In this document: positions 28,388 to 37,719 of the stretch, piece after piece | Layout of the letters: every line of letters starts with the position of its first letter | Position numbering within the stretch: position 1 is the stretch's first letter | DNA from: Mesobacillus jeotgali | Lineage (GTDB): Bacteria; Bacillota; Bacilli; Bacillales; Cytobacillaceae | Assembly: GCF_014856545.2 (NCBI RefSeq) | Contig: NZ_CP109811.1 | Coordinates: 2,846,001 to 2,910,000 of the forward strand | Length of the DNA stretch: 64,000 nucleotides | Reading direction: 5' to 3' | The notes under the pieces: model-generated | Databases searched by the model: none | Told to the model about the DNA's origin: nothing | Seen by the model: the letters and a program-made list of their open reading frames with translations, nothing else | Position numbers and translations under genes: made by a program

Positions 28388-28401
28388 TGGAAAGCTTTCC
28401 A
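28388..28401. promoter_or_regulatory. Perfect palindrome upstream of the alcohol dehydrogenase
   Basis: TGGAAAGCTTTCCA is a 14-bp perfect inverted repeat in the promoter region. It resembles but does not match a CcpA cre site because the centre is GC rather than CG. Candidate operator only. Confidence 0.4.
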
Positions 28402-28465
28402 ATAATTAACTTTGTACATAAATTACTCCTCAATAATGCAAGTTATAAAATGGAGGTGTTGAAAA

Positions 28466-28666
28466 ATGGAACCTAAACAGCCCGGAAATAAAAAACTGCC
28501 TGATTTTAAGGAAATGACTGACCGAGTTATCGCTGAACCTGCCAAAGGACCACAGCTGGTGATCAAAACAAATCTGGATCCTAGTGATGCAACTGAGGAG
28601 AATCCCTATTTCCAAAATGATCAAATGACTGATTCCGAAAAATTCAAAGAGTACTTTAAGGAGTAG
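28466..28666 (+). CDS. Small protein upstream of csgA
   Basis: 66 aa, hydrophilic, Pro/Asp/Glu-rich (KGPQLVIKTNLDPSDATEEN in the middle). GGAGGTG precedes the ATG. It lies 3 bp before csgA, like the small ybxH gene before csgA in B. subtilis, so it may also belong to the late sporulation programme. Function unknown. Confidence 0.75.
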   Translation: MEPKQPGNKKLPDFKEMTDRVIAEPAKGPQLVIKTNLDPSDATEENPYFQNDQMTDSEKFKEYFKE

Positions 28667-28669
28667 ACG

Positions 28670-28921
28670 ATGGAAAAAACACAGGCTTATCTACGTGAAA
28701 TCATATCCAATTACACAGAGACATATCCTCTTAGCAAAAAAATCTATAATCGATTAGAACAGGGCCATTACCCGTCTGAAGGTGAATTTGTCAAAGACCT
28801 GACTGCCGAAGAAATAGAGTTTTTGAACAAAATTCTCCCTGAAGCCATTGAGTATGCAAAAAATGAAATGGACGATAAACGCGCACAGCAATTAAATGAA
28901 GTATACGAGTTACTCTATTGA
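28670..28921 (+). CDS. csgA: Sporulation-specific acid-soluble protein CsgA-like
   Basis: 83 aa, helical and acidic. FVKDLTAEEIEFLNKILPEA and the C-terminal RAQQLNEVYELLY match the SigG-dependent CsgA protein of Bacillus. It follows the 66-aa gene by 3 bp in an operon; the start has no separate strong RBS, so coupling is likely. Forespore localisation is inferred from the family. Confidence 0.8.
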   Translation: MEKTQAYLREIISNYTETYPLSKKIYNRLEQGHYPSEGEFVKDLTAEEIEFLNKILPEAIEYAKNEMDDKRAQQLNEVYELLY

Positions 28922-28962
28922 ACAACAGAATTTTATTGCCGCTTTTTTTCATTTTAAGCTGC

Positions 28963-28995
28963 AAAAAACAGCAGAAGTTTAATCTGCTGTTTTTT
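28963..28995. terminator. Bidirectional terminator between csgA and the YihY gene
   Basis: AAAAAACAGCAG (28963-28974) / CTGCTGTTTTTT (28984-28995), serving both convergent genes. Confidence 0.85.
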
Positions 28996-29043
28996 ACTAT
29001 GTTCTTTTTTGTAAATTTACACTTTCTTCAAACTACGAACCCC

Positions 29044-29904
29044 TTAACTATTTACTGAAGCTGCATGCTCTTCGACTGGCTCTTCACCTGTCTTGTCCCT
29101 GTGGTAAATCGCATTGATTTCTCCTCCAAGCACAAGGGCAAGCCCTGTCAGGAACAGCCAGAGCATCAAGACGATTACCCCGCCGATGCTTCCATATGTG
29201 GCTGAATAGTTTCCGAAATTGCTAACGTAAAAAGAAAATCCCAATGAAATCAGCTGCCAAACAATTGTCGCGAATATCGCACCTGGAATTACATGCTTGA
29301 ATGGATAATGTTTATTTGGAGCTACTCGATATAAGCCTGCCAAAACTCCGGCCATAACCACAATCGCGACAACCCATCTTACAATGTTGAACACAATATC
29401 TAAAGGCTCTGGGATCTGGACGATCGATTCTACTGTATCCAAAATCACTTTACCGAATACCGGCAAGAGCAGCGCCACTACAAACGCCAGGATCAAACCG
29501 AACGTCAGCATAATCGAAACAAGCCTTGCTTTAATGAATGACCTCGTTTCCTTTACATCAAACGCAATATTCATTGCTTTTATGAATGCATTCATGCCGC
29601 TCGATGCTGACCATAACGTACCTATGATACCAAAAGTAAGCAGGCCACCGTTTCGTTCGCTTACCAGTTGGACAACATTATCTCTTAATAATTCGGCTGA
29701 TTGCGAGGGCAATAATGTATTTACAACATTTATAGCTTTCTGGGGATCGATATTCAAGTAAGGAACAATCGCTATCAACAGGATCAGCAATGGGAACAGC
29801 GCTAGCATGTAATAATACGCCTGTTGAGCAGCCAAACCCGTTGCCCGGTCTTTTTTCAATTCCCCCAGCAGGCTTTTGCCATAGTGCTTAAGTTTCTCTT
29901 TCAA
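29044..29904 (-). CDS. yfkH: YihY/UPF0761 family membrane protein
   Basis: 286 aa with about six transmembrane segments. LLGELKKDRATGLAAQQAYYYMLALFP at the N-terminus and YGSIGGVIVLMLWLFLTGLALVLGGEINA at the C-terminus are the family signatures (formerly mis-annotated as RNase BN). Transport or envelope role, not known. Start is TTG, 6 nt after AGGTGAG. Convergent with csgA. Confidence 0.85.
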   Translation of the reverse strand: MKEKLKHYGKSLLGELKKDRATGLAAQQAYYYMLALFPLLILLIAIVPYLNIDPQKAINVVNTLLPSQSAELLRDNVVQLVSERNGGLLTFGIIGTLWSASSGMNAFIKAMNIAFDVKETRSFIKARLVSIMLTFGLILAFVVALLLPVFGKVILDTVESIVQIPEPLDIVFNIVRWVVAIVVMAGVLAGLYRVAPNKHYPFKHVIPGAIFATIVWQLISLGFSFYVSNFGNYSATYGSIGGVIVLMLWLFLTGLALVLGGEINAIYHRDKTGEEPVEEHAASVNS

Positions 29905-30002
29905 TTATGACTCACCTCTCATGGACATTTAATTATGCTTGTCTTTTCCCCCCCAAGAGAGGTTTTAATCATGATAAAAAAATCCTGGAAAGCAACGCAG
30001 AC

Positions 30003-30027
30003 AAAAAAGACCATTTCTGGTCTTTTT
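30003..30027 (-). terminator. Terminator of yteA
   Basis: AAAAAGACC / GGTCTTTTT arms (30003-30012 and 30019-30027), just beyond the yteA stop. Confidence 0.8.
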
Positions 30028-30034
30028 CATCGAA

Positions 30035-30791
30035 TTACTTATCGTCCTCTACGTATGGGTCGTGTTCGTAAGGGGGAAGGTCGCCAAAGGAGGTCATAAT
30101 CCCCTCTTCATCCAGCTCATTTTCGTATTTCTCATGCTGTTTATTTGGGTAAACGGTGATTTCCTTGCCGGAGATATCGTTGCCTACAAAATTCTCGAAA
30201 TCCTCAACATAACCTACATTCTCTTCTGACTCAATATAGACGTCGTTATAATGATTCTGTGGCGTCATAAAATCAGATGGAGTTTCTGAAGTTCCCCAGC
30301 TCGAAACCTCTTGCCAAGAATCTTCTGCGTCATAAGAGACATTTTCATCCTTGTTATCCAGATCAAATTTTCCGAAAGGCGGCATCAGCACCCCTTCTTC
30401 TATAGGTCGATTATGGGAAACGGTGCGTTCAGGGGTGTGTTCAATACAAAAGGTCGTTTCTGGTACGGCTTGAAGTCGCTCATATGGAATCTCTCGCCCG
30501 CAAGCCTCACACTTTCCATAACTTCCTTTCTCAATGGCCTGTATGGCTTTATCTATACTCTGGATTTGATATTCTACATGATCATTCAGTGCAATATCTT
30601 TCTCCCGTTCATATAACTCAGTTCCTTCATCCCCTGGATGGTTATCATAGCTCGAAAGCTCTCCTGTAGACTCATGGGCATGTCCACTTCTTAGATCAAA
30701 ATGGTCATTTGCGTCAAGGTGGGATTCGAGATTTTTTTTTATTTTTGAGAAGCTCTGCCTTGAATGCCGACAGCTGGCCTTTTGTTAGCAT
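30035..30791 (-). pseudogene. yteA: YteA-like DksA/TraR zinc-finger protein, frameshifted
   Basis: ATG 30791 with AAGGAGC starts MLTKGQLSAFKAELLKNKK, then the frame ends 6 codons after a run of nine T (30732-30740 on the plus strand). Dropping one base restores a protein of about 251 aa: a coiled region with the DNDHxD-like stretch SHLDANDHFD, the half zinc finger CEACGREI and FCIEHT, and an acidic tail with repeated tyrosines. This is the YteA family. Either inactivated or a homopolymer sequencing error; the remaining frame is otherwise intact, which favours error or very recent loss. Confidence 0.8.
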
Positions 30792-30942
30792 ATCAGCTGC
30801 TCCTTTCTTAGTGCAGTTTTTATTAGCTTGCTGCAATCTGCCCCATTTAATAAAAGGTAATAAGTGTTATCTTCGCCGCAAGTACCATTATTGCGGCACA
30901 AGTCATAGTATATATGACAACTTATAATCAGGAGTGATGCCT

Positions 30943-31722
30943 ATGCCTTTATTTGTTAATGGATATGTTTCTCCACAGGTTTATTGCAACATCGATGATC
31001 TCAAGGTACAGAGCAACCAGGAGAAATTCCACCTCAATTATTTACAAGAAATCCTTAATGAGCAGCAAAAGCTCAATAAAGATTTGACAGGAAGCGTAAC
31101 AAAATTCGATCAAACATTGGAGCATAACAGACAAGAACAATTTTCACAATTTCAGGAAGTGGTTTCGTTTCTCACTAAACAGGAAAATATTTCGGAAAAG
31201 GTCATGGAAAACTTCTCGGAGCAGAAGGAATCCACAACGGAAATCGATGATAAACTGATTAAACTTGAAGAGATGAACGAACAATTTTCGAAAGCCCTTT
31301 TGAACCGAGAGCTGACAAGCGAGGCAATCTTAGATCAGCTGGCCCATCAGCAATCAATGATACAGGATTTGAACCGCAAGCTTCTCGAATACGAAGATGT
31401 TACGAAAGCTTTGGTCATTCAGGCTCAAAAACAGGAAGAACTGCAGGATATGCTGGCAAAACATGCCGATTTGCAGGGGATTTTTCATGAAACAATCATG
31501 GAACGACTCGGAAAGCAGGATGCCGTTGGTGAAACAATTAATGATCAGCTAGGTGAAATCAAGACGTCTTTATCGACAAAAGCAAACGCAATCATTGAAA
31601 AAGTTGAAGAACAATACTCCAAATTCACACAATTTTTCTTAAGTCTTATCATGCCCAATATCACTCAAAAGAAAATTATCAAAGGTAAAACGTTTAAAAC
31701 AAAAGCAAAACAGGAAAAATAA
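30943..31722 (+). CDS. Coiled-coil protein of unknown function
   Basis: 259 aa. After a short N-terminal segment (MPLFVNGYVSPQVYCNIDDL) almost the entire protein is heptad-like helical sequence rich in Gln, Glu and Lys (residues about 25-215), ending in a basic tail with KTFKTKAKQEK. No domain, signal or membrane segment is visible. AGGAG lies 8 nt before ATG 30943. Divergent from yteA. A short copy of the dispersed repeat follows its stop codon. Function not recognised. Confidence 0.75.
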   Translation: MPLFVNGYVSPQVYCNIDDLKVQSNQEKFHLNYLQEILNEQQKLNKDLTGSVTKFDQTLEHNRQEQFSQFQEVVSFLTKQENISEKVMENFSEQKESTTEIDDKLIKLEEMNEQFSKALLNRELTSEAILDQLAHQQSMIQDLNRKLLEYEDVTKALVIQAQKQEELQDMLAKHADLQGIFHETIMERLGKQDAVGETINDQLGEIKTSLSTKANAIIEKVEEQYSKFTQFFLSLIMPNITQKKIIKGKTFKTKAKQEK

Positions 31723-31724
31723 TA

Positions 31725-31765
31725 AAAGCGTAAGGGCCTTGGTCAGCATCGACAAGCTTGTTATC
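31725..31765 (+). repeat. Dispersed repeat, short truncated copy
   Basis: AAAAGCGTAAGGGCC...CAGCATCGACAAGC matches the first about 35 nt of the elements at 24541 and 48990, then diverges. It starts 3 nt after the coiled-coil gene's stop. Confidence 0.65.
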
Positions 31766-31774
31766 AAGCAAAAA

Positions 31775-31801
31775 AAAGCATTGGCAATTTGCCAATGCTT
31801 T
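31775..31801. terminator. Bidirectional terminator between the coiled-coil and yocH-like genes
   Basis: Perfect 13-bp stem AAAGCATTGGCAA (31775-31787) / TTGCCAATGCTTT (31789-31801). Confidence 0.85.
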
Positions 31802-31812
31802 TCAAAACACGG

Positions 31813-32580
31813 TTAGTCCAAAATCGTCAATTTCACTTGCTTTCTTCCCCATTGAAGGGCCCCGCTTTGAGTAGGGATAAATACATCAATGCGGTTTCCT
31901 TTGATGGCTCCGCCAATATCTTCGGCAGTGGCATAGCCATAGCCTTCAACATATACCTTAGATCCAAGAGGAATAACAGTTGGATCGACAGCAATGACTT
32001 TTGCATTTGGATTAGTTTTCAGGTTCACACCTGTCTTTGTAATTCCAGAGCATCCTGTACAATTTGCTGTATAAGCCGTTGCTTCAACGGTAATCTGGTT
32101 TGTCGCTGCTGCTGGCTTTGCTGCAGCTGGTTGTGCTGTTACTTGATTAGCAGGCGCTGCTGCTGGTGTTGCTGCTGGAGTTGCTGCTGGTTTTGCAGTT
32201 TTCTCCACCTTCATCTCAGCTGGCATATTTGTATAAACTGCCAGGCTCATCCCCGGATGAATAAGGTCTGATGATAATTTATTCCAACCTTTTAGATCAT
32301 TTACTGTTACACCATAAGCTTTGGCAATACTCCAAAGTGTATCTCCTTTTCTTACTTGTGCATGCTTAATAGGAGAAACTTCTAGCAAGTCATTTGGATG
32401 AATGACATTACTCGTTAAGTTATTCCATTTTTTTAGTGAATCTACTGTTACGCCGTATTCCTTCGAAATACCCCAAAGTGTATCCCCCTTATGTACGACG
32501 ATTTCCTCTGCCTGTGCTTGTGTGCCGGCAGCTCCAGAAATTGCCGCTGCTGCAACCAAAGATAATAATGACTTTTTCAT
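31813..32580 (-). CDS. yocH: Secreted LysM-3D cell-wall protein (YocH-like)
   Basis: 255 aa with a signal peptide (MKKSLLSLVAAAAISGAAGT, cleaved near AQA), two LysM peptidoglycan-binding repeats (VHKGDTLWGISKEYGV and VRKGDTLWSIAKAYGV, residues about 28-125), an Ala/Pro-rich linker, and a C-terminal 3D domain whose three aspartates sit in AVDPTVIPLG, ATAEDIGG and NRIDVF. Probable lytic or muralytic function. Start 32580 has GGGAGGC. In B. subtilis yocH is in the WalRK regulon; I did not find a convincing WalR box here. Confidence 0.9.
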   Translation of the reverse strand: MKKSLLSLVAAAAISGAAGTQAQAEEIVVHKGDTLWGISKEYGVTVDSLKKWNNLTSNVIHPNDLLEVSPIKHAQVRKGDTLWSIAKAYGVTVNDLKGWNKLSSDLIHPGMSLAVYTNMPAEMKVEKTAKPAATPAATPAAAPANQVTAQPAAAKPAAATNQITVEATAYTANCTGCSGITKTGVNLKTNPNAKVIAVDPTVIPLGSKVYVEGYGYATAEDIGGAIKGNRIDVFIPTQSGALQWGRKQVKLTILD

Positions 32581-32954
32581 TTGTTTGCCTCCCATCGGCT
32601 AATTTTTATCACGTGAATTATCGTAACATAGAATATCGGTACAAAAAGAACAAGCATATTTAAATTGGATTACGAGAATAACAGAATTATAACGAGAACA
32701 TGTCATATTTACAGAATATTCAGTTAAAATAAAACTTTCGTAGGAATAATTTCTAATTGATTTGAAAATTATTCTATTCTTTTCTTCTGAATCCATATTT
32801 TTCTAGATCTCTCAGGCTTACCCTTTTAAAATTTTTCGCTTTTCATGACATTAAACTTTAGCAAATCAAATCACGAACAAGAAATTGATTGTCTTATTTT
32901 GACATGCAAAAAAAGCTAAAATCTCCTGAGCGGGATTTTAGCTTTTTTATTCTT
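32581..32954. other. Gap with the yocH promoter region and the fdhF terminator
   Basis: About 370 AT-rich bases. The part 32600-32830 must hold the yocH promoter; no clear gene. A strong terminator occupies 32911-32946. Confidence 0.5.
32911..32946 (-). terminator. Terminator of the selenocysteine formate dehydrogenase
   Basis: AAAAGCTAAAATC (32911-32923) / GATTTTAGCTTTT (32934-32946), a 13-bp stem with flanking A/T tracts. Confidence 0.88.
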
Positions 32955-35015
32955 CTATGCGATTGTTTCAATTTTCACGGCACAAGCCTTGAATTCTGCT
33001 GTCCCTGAAATTGGGTCATATTCATTCAGGGTAAGTACATTTGTCGGAACCTCGGACCAGTGGAAACTCATGAACACGAGTCCAGGAACAACCTGAGCAG
33101 TTATTTTTGCTTTTACGTCAAGCGTACCTCGTCGTGAACTCACCCTGACGAGATCTCCATCATTGATATGGAGGCGAAGTGCATCTTCAGGATGAATATC
33201 CAGGGTTTCCTCTGTCTGTTTAATTTTCACCCCTGCTGCGTAGTGCCGTGTTTGTGTATGAGTATTGTAGGACTCATACCGTCTGCCCGTTGTCAGGGTA
33301 AAAGGAAAGTGCTCATCTGGCTGTTCTAAAGGCGGTGTGAATTCAACTGGTACAAAACTGGATCGTTTTTTATTTTCACTTTCACCATGGAACCTTTCGT
33401 GAAGGACTTTCGTGCCTGGATGAGCCTCATCAGGACAAGGGTAGTGGATTCCATACTCTTTTTCAAGACGTTCATATGATATGCCCCCATACATCTCCCA
33501 AGCAAGTTCCCTCACTTCATTCCAAATTTCTTCGCTTGATTGATAACTCATCGGGTAACCCATTTTCGTCGAAAGTTCACACAATATCTCCCAGTCTTCT
33601 TTCACTCCAGACTGGGCAGTGACCGCAGTGCGTACACGCTGGACTCTCCTGTCTGTATTGGTGTATGTCCCGTCAACTTCGCCCCATGACTTGGCAGGCA
33701 GTACGACATCTGCCATCTCGGCCGTTTCTGTCATAAAAATATCCTGGACGATGAGTAAATCGAGTTTTTCCAATAGACTTCTGGTATGGTTCATATGAAC
33801 GTCTGCGACCAACGGATTTTCTCCTATACAATACAAGGCTTTAATTTCACCTGTATCAATCTTATCGAAGGTCCTCGTCTGGGTGTCACCAACTTTTTTG
33901 CTGATTTTAATATTCCATAATTTCTCGAAACGGTCACGATATTCGTCATCCAATAGGCTGACAGCACCAGTAAGCTGGTTCGGCAGGCATCCCATGTCCC
34001 CCGCTCCCTGGACATTATTCTGACCCCTTAAAGGCATGATGCCTGAACCTTTTTTGCCAATCTGGCCAGTCAGTAAAGCAAGGTTCGCAATATCAAACAC
34101 ATTATTCACTCCACAGTGATGTTCGGTAATGCCGAGTGTGTATGCAATCATCGACCTGCTGGCCTTTGCATACAGGTGAGCAACCTCAATGATATCTGTT
34201 GGCGCTAACCCGGTGATTTCTGCTGAATATTCTGGTGTATAGCGTTCAACCTTTGACAGCAATACATCAAAATCCTCAGTATGCCTGCCAATGAATCCTT
34301 GGTCATACAGCTTTTCTTTTATAATAATCCGGATCATCCCGTTGATCAGCGCAATATCTGTTCCAACGTTAATTTGCAGATGTTTATGTGCTGACTTGAC
34401 CATATCGATTCTTCTTGGGTCAATGACGATGATCTTAAGACCGCCCTTGGCAGCTTTTTTCATTCTATTTCCTATGATCGGATGTGCTTCAGTCGTATTG
34501 GAACCCATAAGTAAAAGCACTTCGGCATCATCTATATCTTCCAATGTGTTTGTTGGGAAACCGCTTCCAAAAACAGTCGCCAGACCGGCAACACTAGGAG
34601 CGTGTCAGGTTCGGTTACAGCCATCAATATTGTTGCTTCCGATTGCAGTCCTCATAAACTTCTGGGTAACGTAGTTCGATTCATTGGTAGTCCGTGCGCA
34701 AGCAAACATCGAAATCGCCTCGGGACCAAAATCCGCCTTAATTCCTGTCAATCGGCCTGCTATGTAATCATACGCTTCCTCCCAGGTAGCCTTTACCAGC
34801 TCTCCTGCTTTCCGGATCATAGGTGTATTCAATCTTTTCGGAGCATGTACATATTGATAGGCAAAAGCTCCTTTTATACATGTTTGTCCTTTATTTACAG
34901 GTGCGTCTTTATCGCCTCTGATTTTCACTATTTTATTATTTTCTACATCCAATATTAAACCGCATCCTGTTCCACAATAACCACAGACCGTCTTTACCTG
35001 GCTAATCAATGACAT
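32955..35015 (-). CDS. fdhF: Formate dehydrogenase, predicted selenoprotein with in-frame UGA (FdhF-like)
   Basis: Reading through the TGA at 34605-34607 gives one 686-aa FdhF-type enzyme. The N-terminal 4Fe-4S motif (CGYCGTGCGLILDV, then GQTCIKGAF) is followed by molybdopterin domains including [23 protein letters not shown] and the C-terminal dinucleotide-binding domain. The TGA falls exactly at the molybdenum ligand: NNIDGCNRT-U-HAPSVAGL, residue 137, as in E. coli FdhF. A SECIS-like hairpin follows at 34576-34592. Without decoding, two fragments (34605-35015 and 32955-34544) would result. GGAGGGG precedes the ATG. Single-subunit form without N-terminal ferredoxin domains, unlike the 985-aa paralogue. 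Needs selABCD elsewhere in the genome, not seen here. Confidence 0.9.
34576..34607 (-). promoter_or_regulatory. Bacterial SECIS element and Sec codon
   Basis: The TGA (34605-34607) is followed by 12 nt, then GTTGCCGGTCTGGCGAC (34576-34592 on the minus strand): a 6-bp stem GUUGCC/GGCGAC with apical loop GGUCU. The E. coli fdhF SECIS has the same 12-nt spacing and the same GGUCU loop. This would bind SelB and direct Sec insertion. Confidence 0.85.
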
Positions 35016-35105
35016 AGCTTCCCCTCCGGTATTCTATTTAATTTTTCCCTTAGTTTCATAGTAGTCTAAATTCTCGTTGCAATGTGGAAATATTCATCAT
35101 ATTTT

Positions 35106-35123
35106 TTGTCATATTTCTGACAA
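35106..35123. promoter_or_regulatory. Palindrome upstream of fdhF (putative operator)
   Basis: TTGTCATATTTCTGACAA is a perfect 6+6+6 inverted repeat 91 nt before the fdhF start, with a further TTGTC half-site (minus strand) 11 nt away. Regulator unknown. Confidence 0.5.
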
Positions 35124-35175
35124 TTTATCGACAAATTCTGATAGCTAGACGGGATGTTGTTAATCATAAAAAAAT

Positions 35176-35205
35176 AAGGCAGGAGTTAACCCCTGCCTTA
35201 TTTTT
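35176..35205 (-). terminator. Terminator of the sensor kinase gene
   Basis: AAGGCAGG (35176-35183) / CCTGCCTT (35192-35199) with A and T tracts on both sides. Confidence 0.82.
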
Positions 35206-35215
35206 GTAATGTATA

Positions 35216-37374
35216 CTATGCAATTTTTGCCGGAAGCATGATCTTGAATGTTGTTCCTTTGTTTTGTTCGCTCTCGATATAGACTTTGCCGTTGTGGCTT
35301 TCAATAATCTTGAAGCTGACCATCAAGCCGAGTCCATTTCCATTTTTCTTGGTTGTATAAAACGGTTCACCAATTTTCTTCAAAGTTTCTGGAGGTATTC
35401 CAACACCGGTATCTTTGATGGAAATGACGACATTGTCATCCTGTATTTCGGTTTTTACCTTTAAATCTCCGCCGTCAGGCATTGCTTCGATTCCGTTTTT
35501 TATAAAATTCAAGAATACTTGCTTCAATCGGTTTTCATCACATTCAATCTGGATAATTTCCTCAGTGGCATCAAAATCCAGTTTGACATTCCTTTTTCGT
35601 GCTTCGAATTTCAGCATAGAAACCACATTTTGGACAATCGGTATGATATTCTGTTCCTCTAGCTCCACAGCCTTAGGTTTTGCAAGTACCATGAACTCTT
35701 CAACAATATTATTGACTCTGTCAATTTCATCAAGGATGATTTCAATAAATTCCTGGCGTTGCGGGTCTGTTTCGTCAAGCTGCAGGAATTCTGCATATCC
35801 TTTCATCGATGTCAGCGGATTTCTGATTTCATGGGCAACACCAGCCGCCAGCTGGCCAACAGCAGCAAGCTTATCCTGGCGGTGAAGCAATTCCTCTGAC
35901 TTTTTCTTCTCTGTGATATCATTACGTATTGCAAGATACTGATATGGCTTCCCATTTTCATTCAAGAAAGGGACAATCGTGGTAGCCACCCAATAAAATG
36001 AACCATCCTTGCCCTGTTTCGGATATCGCCTTTCCAAACCTGACCTGAACCAATGGTTTTCCACAGGTTTTTAAAGAACTCTTTGGAATGTAATCCAGAA
36101 TTCAATATGCTGTGGTCATTGCCAATCAATTCTTCCCTACTGTATTTAGAGATCTCACAGAATTTATCGTTCACACTTTTGATAATTCCCTTTTCGTCAG
36201 TAAAAGCAACGATAGAGGATTGGTCGAGGGCAAAATTGATATCACTGACCTCTTTCAGTGTTTCTTTCAGGCTCGCCTCTGCCTGCTTTCTTTGAGTTAT
36301 ATCAGAACGAATCGAGACATATTGATATGGCTTGCCTTTGCTATTCAGGAATGGAACAATCGTGGTATCAACCCAATAATAAGAACCATCCTTCTTCTTA
36401 TTTCGGATTTCACCCTTCCAAACCTCACCGGAACCAATCGTTTTCCACATATTCTTGAAAAATTCTTTAGCATGAAATCCAGAATTCAAGATCGAGTGAT
36501 TTTGACCTAATAGTTCTCCTTCACTGTAACCTGAAATCTCAATAAACTTTTCATTAACATAGGTGATATTACCTTTAGGGTCAGTAATGGCAACAATCGC
36601 CGATGAATTAAGAGCATCTGTAATATCTTTTAAGTTTGTATCTGAAACTGCCAGCCTTTTGCTGATCAACGCACTTGAACCGATTAAACCAGCAAGGATG
36701 AGCACAGAGATAAAAACAATTAAATAACTGATTAACGACTCTGGGATTCCAGTCTGTTCTACGACCCCGTCCCTCAAATTAATCGAGGAAGCTCTTGTTA
36801 GAAGAAAATGACCTTCAACAATCGCAGCAGTAACGACAAGAGCGCTTAGTGGTTTAATCCATCCATGATCTCCTTGAGTGAAACTTTTCGAAAAGAAAAG
36901 CATCCAAAAGGAAAAATAGAATGATCCGAATACAAGGAGGAGGGCAATCACTAAAATGGATGGCTCATAACTGAAATCCAATTTCATTGAGTACATTCCC
37001 AGGATATGGACCACCAGGACTGCAAGCATCATGAACAAACTTCCTGCAATCAAATTGCTCTTTTTCACTGTCTTGCCAGTCATTGTATAGAACGCCATTG
37101 CAGTGAAAGAAATAACCAAGATTATCGATAAGACCGTTATTGAAATACGGTAAGAGACAGTGCCGTTGAGATTCAGAGCAAGCATTCCAAAGAAATTCAT
37201 CACCCAAACCCCTATGCCAAGTGAAAAAGTCCCACCTAAAAAAAGAAATCGTTTATTACGATCAGAAGACTTGATAAGACTGAATAAATCAAGTGCTGTA
37301 TAAGATGACATGACTGTCAATAAGATGGCTACTAGCAGTAGTATTGGATTAAAGGATAATTCCGGATTATCCAT
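35216..37374 (-). pseudogene. MHYT-like/PAS/PAS sensor histidine kinase, frameshifted
   Basis: Two overlapping frames make one protein of about 719 aa: seven transmembrane segments with degenerate MHYT motifs (residues about 10-235), two PAS domains (about 250-370 and 375-490), a HisKA domain with the phospho-acceptor in AAGVAHEIRNPLTSMKGYAE, and an HATPase_c domain (NGLGLMVSF...). The frame breaks in PAS2 near 36017-36019; adding one T to the TTT run there gives WKGDIRKQGKDGSFYW, aligning with PAS1 WKGEIRNKKKDGSYYW. No response regulator is adjacent, so it resembles orphan sporulation kinases. Broken gene or sequencing error. Confidence 0.82.
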
Positions 37375-37719
37375 TTAGGCATCATTCCCCATTTAAAGTT
37401 TCATTTCGATTGTATGTTAAAACGGAAAAGATTAAAAGGGTTTATTAAATAAAATGTAATAATGTTGTCACTTTTATCTATTGACTATTGGTTTTTTTGG
37501 TAAAACACCTTTTTGCCATCTGCATGATGGGTACATAAATCCAATTATTTAGAAGTAGATTCCCCTCTTATTAACTAATACCCCAATTTGTTTTTATGAA
37601 CAAACACCTATTTTTTAATTTTTTATAAAAAAAGCTACACAATTTTTCGAATTATGTTTATACTGTACTATAACAGGTTAAGTAAAATATAAATTGTACT
37701 ATAAAAGGAGGAGTTTTAT
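37375..37719. other. AT-rich gap between divergent genes
   Basis: About 345 bp containing the promoters of the kinase and yhfH-like genes; I see no reading frame, repeat or terminator in it. Confidence 0.4.

Noticed and set aside
28388..28401. CcpA cre site
   Set aside because: Central dinucleotide is GC instead of the required CG.
28430..28624. 64-codon minus-strand frame
   Set aside because: Antisense to the well-signalled 66-aa gene before csgA.
32581..32720. WalR box upstream of yocH
   Set aside because: Only isolated TGTTA-like hexamers were found, none as a correctly spaced direct repeat.
32599..32796. 65-codon minus-strand frame upstream of yocH
   Set aside because: AT-rich promoter region, no RBS, composition not protein-like.
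34605..34607. Nonsense mutation splitting a formate dehydrogenase pseudogene
   Set aside because: The TGA is exactly at the Sec position, both halves are in one frame, and a SECIS-like hairpin follows.
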